Assembly: GCA_015499995.1 (NCBI GenBank)
Contig: JADNRV010000417.1
Location: 1 to 37,208 of the forward strand
Reading direction: 5' to 3'
Source of the DNA: Flammula alnicola
Taxonomy: Eukaryota > Basidiomycota > Agaricomycetes > Agaricales > Strophariaceae
Length of the DNA stretch: 37,208 bases
Shown here: positions 1 through 10,972 of the stretch, in pieces
How the letters are laid out: each line of letters begins with the position of its first letter
How positions within the stretch are numbered: the stretch's first letter is position 1
Made by a program: the position numbers and the translations under genes
Notes under the pieces: generated by a model
Database searches by the model: none
The model's input: only the letters and a program-made list of their open reading frames with translations
What the model was told of the DNA's origin: nothing

Positions 1-633
1 GTGGAGGATAGCGGATACCGGATAGCAACGTATTATGTAACCATATTATGTAATATCTTTGGTTGTCTCGCTTGTCTCTGCACCGCGCGCGTCTACTCTT
101 CGTCAACCTTTGCTCCTTCCCCTCCGTGCTCCTTCTTCCCCTAATGGCGATGGCAGTGTTGCGCCGCAGTCCCTGTTCTACAGCCTGAGCGCTGGCAAGC
201 TCTCATGTACTTGATACGGCTGGCGAATGCCCAAGGTCAGCAGCAGAACACCTCCGCTTCATCACATCTGGCTTACCGGCGTTGTGCTCATCGTGCACAG
301 ACCACCCACAACCTCTAAACCCTGCAGATCTCTCTTGCCGCGAAATACCCCGCCTCTTGAATAACGACTTGCCGGTATCGTTTCACACCACAGACTCCAG
401 AGAGTCTATAGAAGAGGCGCAGCGCAGGATCGAAGCTGGCATGCAGCAACGAGAGCAAGATCAGCACTAGCAACGATGGAGTGGGGAGACAAGTATGCAC
501 CGGCACATCAAGGCTCTTCACGGCGGTGGCAACACGCGATCATGGCCAATGTTGGAGGTCGGAGGCAACAAAGGCTCTGGTCGATGTTGGGCCCCTACTG
601 GATAGCAAGGAGCAGGTGGCGGGAGGGTTGGTG

Positions 634-671
634 TTCATAGGAGAAGTTGTCATTCATAGGAGAAGTTGTCA
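634..671 (+). repeat. Tandem duplication, 19 bp x 2
   Basis: The 19-base unit starting TTCATAGGAG occurs twice in direct succession (634-652 and 653-671) with no mismatch. Confidence 0.9.
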
Positions 672-1193
672 GCAATGGTGGGGCAGGTTGGGCATCGAGA
701 AGGCAGAAGGAAACATGTAAGTTCCAGGCTCATATCATGAGGTAGACTGCGTAGACTCACCAGTGTTCTTGATTACAGCTTTTCTGTTGCTCGTATCCAC
801 AGGCACAATCAAGTCGGCGATGGCAGGTAGTTGACTTGACGCAGGAGAGACGACACGAACAGCCTGGCAGACGTGGCGGCAGTGAATGGGCATAGCGTGA
901 TGGCAGATGAGCGGATTAGAAGGGGCATCAAAACCAACAGCACGTAAGTTTAACATACATTCTCAGTAAAGGATGTCTTACTTACCTTATGGTTCTCGCA
1001 TCCAGTGCTCTGTTTCATTCGAAGTCTACGTGTAGCAAGAAGCATTAGCGCCAAAATCGAAAAGAGAGAGTCGTACCTCCTGGATTCAACAAGGCTGACA
1101 TTAACCCTTGCCCTGTACCCCGCCTACCTCTCGTCGGTCAGTCGCATGAATCAGATGCCTGCTGGATCAGGTGTCGTGTCAGCCTTTCGTGGT

Positions 1194-1223
1194 GCTCGCG
1201 AGGTTGGAGCTCGCGAGGTTGGA
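1194..1223 (+). repeat. Tandem duplication, 15 bp x 2
   Basis: The 15-base unit GCTCGCGAGGTTGGA is repeated exactly at 1194-1208 and 1209-1223. A 15-bp copy would add five codons if coding, but no recognised gene lies here. Confidence 0.9.
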
Positions 1224-2032
1224 GAGCAACGTCGTGGAGGAATGTTCGGCACTGCAGAAAGGAGTGGATCGAGAAAGAGCATGAAAACAAACACAATGCG
1301 TGAGTATTCATTCAGTACACAGGTCCAATGTATGGTGCTTACCCTGTCTTGGTTTGCAGTGGGCACACGGCTTCCTTGTCGTCACCGTTTATGGTCGTTC
1401 GCAGCCATCCCACAATTTGTTGTTCGCGGCTGGCTTCCTCGAGGTTCGTCAAGTTGTGCATCGGCCATGGCGGCGTGGGCTGTTGGGAACTACGAAACTG
1501 ACATTGCATGGGGACTGGCAAGTCTGCGAGTTCGTGAGGACAAAGACAGAACCAACAAACCAGCACCACATTGTTCTTGTCATGTCATATGGTCATAGAT
1601 AATCATGATGGTTCGCTCTCGCAGCACGTAGATAGAATGGAAAAAAATATGAATACCTTCTTTGATCTCGACACCATGTCTCATCGTAAGATAAAGAGCA
1701 CCTCGTCCTCGATGTGTCTTGTCCAAGGCAGCCAAGGCAGCCCGCCAAGGCGTGTATACTATCCAATCTAATCTATGTGAACCGTGACATGTTGCTACTG
1801 ATGTGATGGTCCATCAAGATCTAACCGAGTATCCAGCACTTTCGTGTATGAGGTCCCTTGCAGGTTCATCAAATCTACGCGACAATCTGTTTTGCAAGCG
1901 AGAATCCAACGGGATTTTTGGGGATTTTTGAATTTATCATGCGTCTATATTATAGATGTACCAAATATCACTAATACTCACTGTTTCCAATGTGCTTGGA
2001 CACTCATTGTATGATAGTATCTACCGTGAATC

Positions 2033-2067
2033 CCTTCCTCCTCCGCCTCCTCCTCCTCCTTTTTTTA
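2033..2067 (+). repeat. CCT-type trinucleotide microsatellite followed by a T run
   Basis: A pyrimidine-only stretch of CTC/CCT units runs into seven T residues. It lies about 420 bp beyond the stop codon of the proteasome gene. It looks like a simple microsatellite and is probably length-variable. Confidence 0.85.
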
Positions 2068-2482
2068 ATTTCTTTTTTGATTTATTTTCTCGAATTACCC
2101 CACAGACACCGCTATCCGGCCGTAATTGGAGAGCAAGGAAATAAGTTCAATCTATGAAACAAGTACGTAAAATACAATTCTGAAGCAACAAGACTCCAGT
2201 CGTATGTGTGTCCGCAGGCTGTGTGATACCACGACTTGCTCGAGCAAGTCAGGATTGCATAAATACTGGGGGGTCTAAGACGATCACTGCAAATGGGGAA
2301 GAAAGGTTTGAACAGCAAGAAGCAGGGAAGAAAGCGGCAGGCAACCAGCAGGTCATTGGAACGGCCTGAAGGCGAAAAGGGAATACGAGGTTGAGGTGCA
2401 AGTCGTCTCATTCTGGGGCCCAAGAAAACGATGACAGAAGGGAGCAAACGAGGTACAAAATGTGCAACGTGAACTGCCTTCC

Positions 2483-3937
2483 TCAATCCTTCTTCAAATC
2501 CCTTCGGATCACGAACACCCTCTCGCCGTCAGTCGTGACAGTTAGCTCCTGGATCCCACGGATATTCTGAAGGCCTTGGAGGGCGCTACTGTTCTTTGCT
2601 AGAACAACATATATCTCCAAACCGTCTCCAACCTATGACGAAAAAGGCCGTTAGCATGGGGCATCGCGGGGTCAATGGCACAGGGCAAAAAGACAAATAA
2701 ACTGCGAAGGAAAATATAGCGACGTAATTGGGATAATCGAGCAATGGAGCCATGTGAATGGGGGAAAAGAACGGGGGAAATTGAACAAAATATAACAGAA
2801 CATGACTTGAAAAGAGCGGGAAAAATAGATGGTTAACGAACCTCGATATGCCGTTCTGTCGCACTCGTGAACGAATCGATCACGAGGGGCAAGACAGTAG
2901 ACAATGGCAGATGTTTGGGGAATGATGTTCCCGCGGCAGGCGTTTGGTTCTTAAAGTAGATCTGCAAAAAGAAATTGTCGGCGTCAGCGACCATAGCAAA
3001 GAGAAAGAAGGAGTATATGGATTTAGAAGGAGAGGTACGGTACGAAATCGGTGAAGGATCGGATGCTGGTCTGATTGACATGGCACGGGAACGCCGGTTC
3101 GCGCGTCATATCCGGTTCGCCGCTGTTCAAAAGAGCCTGTACTGACCTGGTTGTCCAGGAACGGTTGTACCAGTGCTTGCGCCGCGCCTGCAGCACGGCA
3201 TGCTTCGCGTTCATACGAGCCTACGGGATCAAAGGAGTAAACCGCGCCAGTTCCTAACGGAATAGAAAAGAGACGTGTTAGTATTGTGAATCGAACAAAA
3301 GTGGATAAAATATATGAGCATATGACTCGTTTTAACCGATATGACAGCAGAATAGGCGATACATGCATGTGTAGGGAGAATGCCAGTGTGAGACGAACAT
3401 ACCATCCTCTTCAATACCGCCGAGGATGTTGTAGACATAGTAAGGGAAAAAACGCCGGGCATACAACATAGTTTGTATGAGACGCGCAATAGCACGAATA
3501 GGCATATCTTTTGCATGGGCATGTCGGTACCACTGTAGAATAGATAGATAACACGATTATCAGATGGACGGAGCTGGCAGGAACAAGGTGCGTACAGACC
3601 TCCAAACGTTGCCGCACTTTCTTTACGAACATGTTTCCGTCTGCAGCAAATCCGTTAACAGCCAGCGTGGCCTTATCTGTCCTATTATTGACCGATCGGG
3701 TGATATGCAGTGAGCAGCTTGGCCTTCGATGGTGCGTATATAGAGTGACGCTCAGACGACTTACAATCGGAAGACCTTGGGGGCATATCTTGTTTGTATG
3801 CTGTAGCCTTCACTTTGCCTGGTATCGCCGGCGATGACACTGAAGTCTGCGCCAGCAATAGCCAAGATTGTTCCTCCGTTCTCGGTGTAGGGGTTAAATG
3901 CCTGCTGAATGGGCTGCTGAGACGATGTTGAGACCAT
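2483..3937 (-). CDS. PRE7: Proteasome subunit beta type-1 (beta-6)
   Basis: Non-catalytic beta-6 subunit (yeast Pre7, human PSMB1) of the 20S proteasome core, where it forms part of the two inner beta rings. The first exon starts at the ATG at 3937 and encodes the typical amino end with [10 protein letters not shown], then [14 protein letters not shown] and YAPKVFRL. Later exons give [16 protein letters not shown], the RHAHAKDMP / [19 protein letters not shown] block and the [15 protein letters not shown] motif; the last exon ends [11 protein letters not shown] before a TGA at 2483. At least five introns have clear GT-AG borders, and the frame is conserved through all of them. There is no exposed catalytic threonine, as expected for this subunit. 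Nothing in the sequence shows a proteasome regulatory element that I could place with confidence. Confidence 0.95.
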
Positions 3938-6900
3938 ACTTGGCACGCTCTTCGAGTGAGAGATGAGTGAGTACGAAAGAAGAGGCGGAGAGGGGCAAAA
4001 AAGCGTCCGGGTCGTGGAAAGCTTTGTATATAACGACGGAAGGTTTGAGTTTGAGGAAGTCAAGAGTTGAGAAAGGCCGCGTAATGACAAAGTCGCGTCC
4101 CTCCGTGGGAAAATATGATCTCAAAGATACGATCCATTTTCGGGCGAATCGTGGATCTTGTGCGTTACTCCGAGCTTTTGCCCGTTTCGGTATTGAATCT
4201 CTCTCGAACCGAACTTGCACTCGTCCATCTTCCGGCGTTTCTTGTCATGAGGCTCTTACAGTTCAAAGATCAACATGGTCTCATCTTCCCCGACACTTGC
4301 TCTGTTCTCGAGTCCAACCTCCAGCGCACAACTCCTCTTCTGCAATTTATTTCTCTTTTTTTTACTGTCATAAACAACCTTTCCGATGACTCTCCGGGCC
4401 CTGGTTTCCGAAGCGCTGACAGAACCGTAGTCATACACGCGGCACCTATTTTCAGATCTAAAGCGTTTCTCTGGTGCTCCATATATGTGGTTTCTCTCCT
4501 CAACGGTTCTCTGACATGACACGGACAGGCTTGCAATCATACACAATTTTCTTGCAAGCCAAAATCATCTGTTGGCGATCCCATCCGCAGAACTTGTTTA
4601 TGCGCCAAACTCGTGTCGCCCGTCTCATGACCTGCACCTAATGTACGACTCGCGACCATGTTGAGCTCCAAATAACTAAATAGCGACAGCACCGTGGCGC
4701 TTTCGGTGCGACATCCAAACCTGGCGGACAACTCTGTCGCATCTCCCATCATGAACTCAGAAAGTCTTGGGTTGGCTATTTGAAAGGCAGCGCCATATAT
4801 CTAAACGCATTTGGACTCTGATGATATGTTTTTCTCCTTTTTGACGCCATCTTTCTGCCTCCGGTCTTGATAGATATTGGACTTTTATCCGGCAAAGGGA
4901 CCGTAGTACCTCTCGCCGATGCTTCAGTATCAAACTCCATAACTATCCAATTGCGTACCATTCCTACCAATAGCTGATTCTTCCTCCGTCCTCGGAGGAA
5001 ACACATCATGTTGCCCGACTCGTGCAGAAGGAAATAAACATTTCCACTTACATGCGCTCTCAGCTCCTCACCTCGTCCGCAGTTTAGGATACAGGCTTAT
5101 ATTTCTCTCCATCCGTCACCTCCTCGTTTTCTCTTATTTCCCACTCCCACGGCTAGGGTACATGTGAGTCGTGATTGCCAGGAATAGCACATTACCTCTC
5201 ATACGCACAGGATGACTTTCTTCTTTTCCAAAGTGTCTCCCAAAACAATCAGCCTGAATATGTGCCTTAGCATCTATGTCAGGTATTTATCGCGTTTGAA
5301 AGTTTCTCAAAGCTCATTATCGTATTCTTCCTGATGCATATTTCGATGTAGATTCGCTGAATTGCAGACGTTCAATCCCTTAATGGTCTGTATCCATGTT
5401 CACTGTGATCCCGACTCTTTTATCCTATGACTTGACGCAACAGGCGAGTCATAATGACATACCACTAGTCCGCGAAGGAGGTATAGAACAGGGTCTGATT
5501 CAGCGTCTGAGGCTCGAGCAAAGCCCAAAAAAGAACACTGTCAATCGTTGCGGAAAAAGAGTTTATCCCACATCAGGTCGCCACCATCCTACTGGCTCAC
5601 ACCCAAGAATTGTTTCTGATTGCTTTCGAGATATGAAATACCGGCTCTCATTCGTCTAGATTTCCAAGAAGAAATCACTCCGGCATACATTTACCCTCCA
5701 TGATATTTTTCCCACAGGAGGCAGAGCACCTGCTACTCCGAGTGGATTATCATTCCCAGGACTTCTTTTTCTCTCCCATCGAGAACATACATACCAGAAA
5801 TTTGTGGATAACCGATCACATTACGCAACAGTTCTGAGCTGCGTCGCTTTGTAACCTTGCCGACTCCGGTTGGCACATTTCTGCCGCAAAACGGAGGTGT
5901 GGCGCGCTTTTCAAATAGACACCTGTTAACACTCTGACTTATCTTCCATTCAATTGAGTCTTAGGTATGAGTACCCCAGTAATCTTTACGTTATGTCTTC
6001 ACTCAGGATAGGAATCTTCCTTTCCCAGGTCGTCCTTGATATTACAGGAGTTTGGACGCATCTACTAAACCGACACCGATGTTGCTCGTACTGATAGCTT
6101 GGCCATGGCGAACTGGGACGCTAGATGAACCAGAGTCGTTGATTTGACCTGGCAATCAGTGAACATACGATCATCATATCTTCTCGACTTCTACGACATC
6201 AAAAGTTCTGCAAACGTGAACACAGGACCATTCGTATCTTTAGTGCGTGGAAACGACTGGCAATTCAGTGTTCTTCCTCTGTTAACCTCAACCTTAGCCT
6301 CAACCTTTGACGTGAGCAAGGTGTCCTTCGATGGCCAATAATACCTCACCGACATAAGGTGCCCATGCTTCCAACCTGTGCGCGATGGAGTCGCTTGGCA
6401 GCCGCAGGTCGTTCCTCATTCTACTGTTAGCGCTGATTTTGGTGTTCTTGGTAAGAGCCTTGAGTCTTGCACTTCCATATTTGTCTCTGCCAGTCTATGT
6501 TAATCATGGATTTTCTCAAGGTTGAGGATACCGTCAGCGGCGAGTGTTCGAATGCGGTTCAATCTTCCCTCAGTCGGTGTACTCACTGCTCTTAGGACTA
6601 TTGTCGACATTACTGTCGAAATTTTTGGGGTGCCACTCTCTAAGAATATGCGTTCGTTTCCGACAAACTGGCTGCTATGGATGATCGAAATTTGACTGAC
6701 AGCAGGACCATTTTTACCGACGCTGGATGTCTTGGCTTACCGAACCTGTACAAGTCGATCCTGGACAACGAAGTCGCGTCGGTAAATGCGCACCCGTTCA
6801 CGTTCCAGGCCCTTGGATCATCTACACCTTGCCTCGCCTCTCGTTGCCATTTCGCTGCACTTGGGCGGCCGATACCCATGGCTTATCTCGCACTCTCTAG

Positions 6901-8687
6901 AACGATGCGGCATAATAGACTCACTGTCGGCATGAGTATTCTCACCCATGAGTCTCTACTAGTAACTACTGCGGGGTAGCGCTACTAGTATTGTCCAGAG
7001 CCGCACTCGGTTCGACTGCATATCTTCGGTTAACTGCGTCAGATGATACCGAGAATCTTCACGCGCACGTTCTCGAAGACACGAATTGGAAATGAGTTAC
7101 GGTATGCCTTCGTGGGCAGCGGGCTCCGAAATTGAGATGTCAATTGTAGGTGCTTCTCCGAGAGCTTAATGGGTGTTTTCCATGCTTCGAAACAACAGCG
7201 TTTGTGTGACTTCACAGTCTGGCCTTTTGGACTCACAAATCTGTTCTCTGGGCCGAGCGGCAAGGTTGGTGTTTGCGGTACTTTCCGTTGTCAAAGCATC
7301 GCCTGTTTTGTTCAAGCGATAAAGACGCGTTTATAGATTCCCAGTCGTGTGCTTATTCTGGTCATGGGCTTCTAGGTCTCTTCTCAAAATATGTTCGAGC
7401 CATATCACTGCTCCTCGTCCAATATACTTCCTCTGTATCCAGTACTCTCGTCTCCGCCTTCGGTCATTGGATCTAGCTAATTGCAAACTGTGAGATAAAA
7501 CACTTTTGAACTCTGCATTTCTCCGCGATAAAGAGACAAAGAGACCGAGTTCTCGCTGACAATACATTCATGGGTTCCCGAAGGCCGACGAGAAATCATC
7601 CTATCTCCTCGCCGATGAAAGGAATTTAATTGACTCAACGGTGATTCTCGACTGATTGTTCCCGGCTTCTCAGTCCGAAGGCGGTAAATTCTAATTGTCT
7701 AATTCTGGAATTCATTTAAACGATCCTAATTCACTTCATGATCATCAACAGCTGGCAGCATCACAAGCCCTAGATATGAATTGAGCACCCACCCACAAAC
7801 ATAGTACGCGAATAATCGTGATCGTACCCATGCTATTAAATTATCAGGAGCCACAGAGGCAATCAGTCAGCGGAAGCGGCCATCCCTTCATATGGATATC
7901 TTTATTCAGCTCGCACTGTGTGTTTTAAGCAAGAGAATTTCTGGGTGACATAAAAACATGATCAGCGCCGCAGCATTAGTATTACTATTAGCATTCATGT
8001 GTTTTTCCAGTGAATATTGATCAGAAACAAAATGTGATGTACACCCGTCAAATTTCTGCATCTACTAGGCCGGTGAGTATGTTAGCCGAAACATACCCAT
8101 AAAAGAAGTCGTTGTCAACAGCGTATGTATTGAGTCATGAGTTCACTTCCATATGGCGCCATGCTTACCCCATACCCCAGTGCGTCTAATATTCCCATGG
8201 CAGAGTACTATGGCTTGATTAAATGCTTGTCGCTGCTGGGTAGGATCAATGGAATTATGTAAAAAGGCCTCGGTGAATTTTACGTGCTGACATAGAATCC
8301 CTGTCCGAGTGCAATCGGCATGATTTCAGACAGGACAACGTGGCCACCTGGGTTGCGCTCTCGCATGGCAACATTTTATTTTGTTAGGCAATCTATTATT
8401 TAGGAACCAAAACGAAGCAGTATAGTAAATCTAGGTAGGCCCGAATCAAGGTCGCCACACTAAACAATTACCAAATTCAGCAACGGAGTCAATTCCGGAA
8501 TCCGGGCCATCACAAATTTGGTGATGCGCATTCTAAGTACGGACGCATTGAGTGCGCACACTTCCAAAGCGTATGTATATGTAAATCGTCACACGATAAC
8601 TAAAATGTTTCTTCAAGATATACAAGGGAGGTTTCGATAAAGTCCATTTACCTTACAAAGGCGACAGTTCTTCTATGGGAATCTCGA
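3938..8687. other. Long gene-free stretch, possibly decayed mobile DNA
   Basis: About 4.7 kb without a recognisable gene. All open frames are short (about 140 codons or less), overlap on opposite strands, and lack the exon-intron rhythm and familiar motifs seen in the flanking genes. Parts near 3938-4250 presumably hold the promoter and 5' leader of the proteasome gene. I saw no terminal inverted repeats, reverse transcriptase or transposase motifs, tRNA gene or CRISPR-like array. The stretch could be a heavily mutated transposon graveyard or plain intergenic DNA. Confidence 0.5.
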
Positions 8688-10516
8688 TCAAGCCCAGATA
8701 TCTACCCCCCATCTTTTGCTGGGATCCACAGTCCTAAAAGGTTTGTGATTTGTGGCCGCTTTTTCCAGACGTTCGAACGCATCTTCCGGCAGAGCAACCA
8801 CTGGATATAGGGCGCGTTAGCAGGCATCGACAAGGATATTCGAACTGAAGACAAAAATCTGGAAAGGGCATCTTATGCCCTTTCCGCTTGACTGAAAATT
8901 AAAGGGACAATCATACCTTTCAAGTTCTCCTCGATGCGAGAAGGAGTGACGCTCTTAGGAAGCACGACCACCTAGCGAACGACAACAACATGAAACTCTG
9001 GAAGATGTCAATACAAATTGAAGAACCTACTCCGCGTTGAACATGCCATGAGATGTAGACCTGGGCTGGAGTCATTCCAAGCTCTTTCGCAATACTCTTG
9101 ATCTATAATTTCGGAAGGCTCAGTCAATAAGCAGCAAGTCAAATTTGAACTGAACAAACCTCTGGGATTGCAAGACTCTCTTTGACCTTTTCCTGGCTTC
9201 CAAGGGGAGAATACGCTTCAAGCAAAAGGCCATTTTCTTTTGACCACTGCAAGTATTGAAAATAAATTGGGCGTAAGTCAGTCACTAAATGGCCACTGAA
9301 TGGCAAAAGACATACATTCAAGAGTTCTGGCTGAGGGTTCCAATAACTCAATTCGACTTGATTAACAGCAGGTTTGATCTTTAGAGGATTGGCGGTCAAA
9401 TTCTGTAGTCGGCGAATGTTAAAACTAGAAAAAGTAGATGGAGTCAATTTAGCACTTAACAGCGACAGATTAATGAGTGCAAAGAATGGAGAGCTTACTT
9501 GCTGAGTCCAATGTTCCTGACTTTTCCTTTTTCTACCATCTCCTCAAGTTTCTTCCATGTTGGATAGGGGTTCTCGGTACGCTCAAAGTCGACCTCGTTT
9601 TCCTTTCCGCTATTCTTGAAGGCAACAGGCCTCAATGAAATCCAAAAGATTTAGGTCAATTCATCCAATAAAAAAACTCTTAGTAAAGTCACCCACCAGT
9701 GCATGAGATATAAGTCAAGATAGTCCGTACCAAGTCTAGCAAGGGATTCGTCAAGTGTAGGCTCAACATCTTGCGGTTCGTGGAATGTGTTCCAGAGCTT
9801 CGACGTCAGCCATATGTCTTCACGAGGTACCCCGCTGGCTTTGATGGCTTTTCCGACTTCGGCTTCATTCTATTTCAAAAATAAGTCATGATATGAACAA
9901 CCGAATTCAACAAGTCGACGATGAAGGATAAATGGATGTGACATAAAGACGTACTCCATAGATCCATGCCCCGTCGATGTGTCTATATCCGCAACTAAGT
10001 GCAGTCTTTGAACAGAAATGTTAACTATTCTGCAGCTTGTCAGTAACAATTTCCTTACCTTAACCGCGTCTCCAACCTCTCCTGGGCTAGCACGCCAGAC
10101 ACCTGAAGATGTGTAACAAAAGGTCCGAAGTACACGTCAGTTTCTGGAGACGCACCTAATGCAACGGCAGGTATTTTATCGCCAGAGGGCAGAGTGTAGT
10201 GGGTGGGAAGCTTTGCATCAACTGTGGTCGAAATATTCCTATGCATTCCGGGGTGACCTTCCATCATTTCTTGGAGACGATGAATGGTCTCGGTACATTG
10301 CTTCGTTACGCTCTTCTTTCCTCCCGAGATTGGGCAGAACCCTCTGATAATAAAGTATGACATAGCGAGAACGACGAAAAGCGGGACAAATGTGGTGCGG
10401 AATAATCTTCTCTTCCGATTCCTAGCGTTCACTCCTTCGTCAAAGTATCTGGGCACGTCCTCGCCGGAAACGTCCTGGTCGCCTGTGGGAAGTGATTGAT
10501 AATGTGTAGGAGCCAT
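8688..10516 (-). CDS. Membrane-anchored aldo-keto reductase (copy 1)
   Basis: NAD(P)H-dependent aldo-keto reductase fold with an added amino-terminal anchor. The start at 10516 begins [10 protein letters not shown]; after about 35 residues comes a basic stretch (RNRKRR) and one hydrophobic segment (about residues 41-60), then a linker and the reductase domain from [18 protein letters not shown]. The AKR tetrad is present: Asp in GYRHIDGAW, Tyr four residues later in the same helix (WIYGNEAEVG), Lys in WLTSKLWN and His in DLYLMHWPVAF. Later blocks are [23 protein letters not shown] and EAYSPLGSQ; the protein ends WGVDIWA before TGA at 8688. I followed the exon joins and found no frame break. 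An in-frame ATG at 10582 would add 22 residues, reading through a 7-bp tandem repeat; I prefer 10516. The substrate is unknown. The next gene upstream is a tandem paralogue. Confidence 0.92.
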
Positions 10517-10520
10517 CGTC

Positions 10521-10546
10521 GTTGAACGTTGAACGTTGAACGTTGA
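10521..10546 (+). repeat. 7-bp tandem repeat (GTTGAAC) next to the AKR copy 1 start codon
   Basis: Three full copies of GTTGAAC and a partial fourth lie 5 bp upstream of the chosen start codon (10516). A copy-number change would shift the frame of the possible longer start at 10582, so the repeat would probably sit in the 5' leader. Confidence 0.9.
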
Positions 10547-10582
10547 GAGATAAGAGTCGTTAGCCAATTCCCAAGTCCCCAT

Positions 10583-10972
10583 GTCGTCATGGGTCTCGGC
10601 CCGGATTTCCCGCTAATGAATTCGGTTGAGAAGGTGCGTATGCTATACCTGTTTTTATATTGATGAGGCGGATGCAGCAAACGTGGAAAGAGATAAATTA
10701 CTTCGAACCCATGGCAAACCCGCCGACATCGCATCAGCCAAGGATGTGCCACAGGTTACAAGGCGCCAACAAGAAATCCGAAAACCGATGTAAGTATTCA
10801 GGCTGGGACCTGCCCAACCCGACATATCGCAATGTCATCACCGTCACACATTGCTTCGGTGCATGTATAATATTGTCGTATTATGAAATGTGCGGGTATA
10901 CATATGAGTAGGCTATTCAGACAGTGTGCGTACTATTAGGCAGTAGGGTATACTTCACGAGGTTAGAGGCCA
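10583..10972. other. Spacer between the two aldo-keto reductase genes
   Basis: This 390-bp interval must contain the terminator of copy 2 and the promoter of copy 1, both on the minus strand. I see no additional gene or clear motif. Confidence 0.6.

Larger units (their letters stand above)
481..1600 (+). ncRNA. Possible spliced non-coding transcript or decayed gene
   Basis: Three intron-like segments of nearly equal size occur in a row on this strand: 717-778 (GTAAGT to ACAG, 62 nt), 944-1005 (GTAAGT to CCAG, 62 nt) and 1300-1359 (GTGAGT to GCAG, 60 nt). Such spacing matches the introns of the real genes in this window. The putative exons 779-943 and 1006-1299 do not join into a long frame that I recognise, and 779-943 is stopped in every frame. 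The region therefore looks like a spliced transcript without a clear protein, or a gene that lost its frame. The ends are arbitrary. There is no expression evidence. Confidence 0.25.
1..2480. other. Gene-poor left flank with intron-like segments and small tandem repeats
   Basis: I recognise no protein family here. Open frames are short and overlap on both strands; the longest runs from 1005 to 1598 (+), but it opens on a non-ATG codon and its sequence is unfamiliar. The + strand holds three segments with good fungal intron form (717-778, 944-1005 and 1300-1359), annotated below. The segment 779-943 between the first two has stops in all three frames, so if this is transcribed it is more likely a spliced non-coding RNA or a decayed gene than an intact coding gene. 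About 480 bp at the start of the window shows nothing I can name. Confidence 0.5.

Noticed and set aside
1005..1598. A 197-codon open frame on the + strand
   Set aside because: It opens on a GTG inside an apparent acceptor site, runs through a good intron, and its sequence matches no family I know.
3894..4389. Overlapping frames of 108 to 140 codons on both strands
   Set aside because: They overlap the first exon and promoter of the proteasome gene, contradict each other, and contain no motif.
7000..7030. A GGTTCGACT stretch resembling a tRNA B box
   Set aside because: The last conserved CC is missing and no A box or cloverleaf partner was found nearby.
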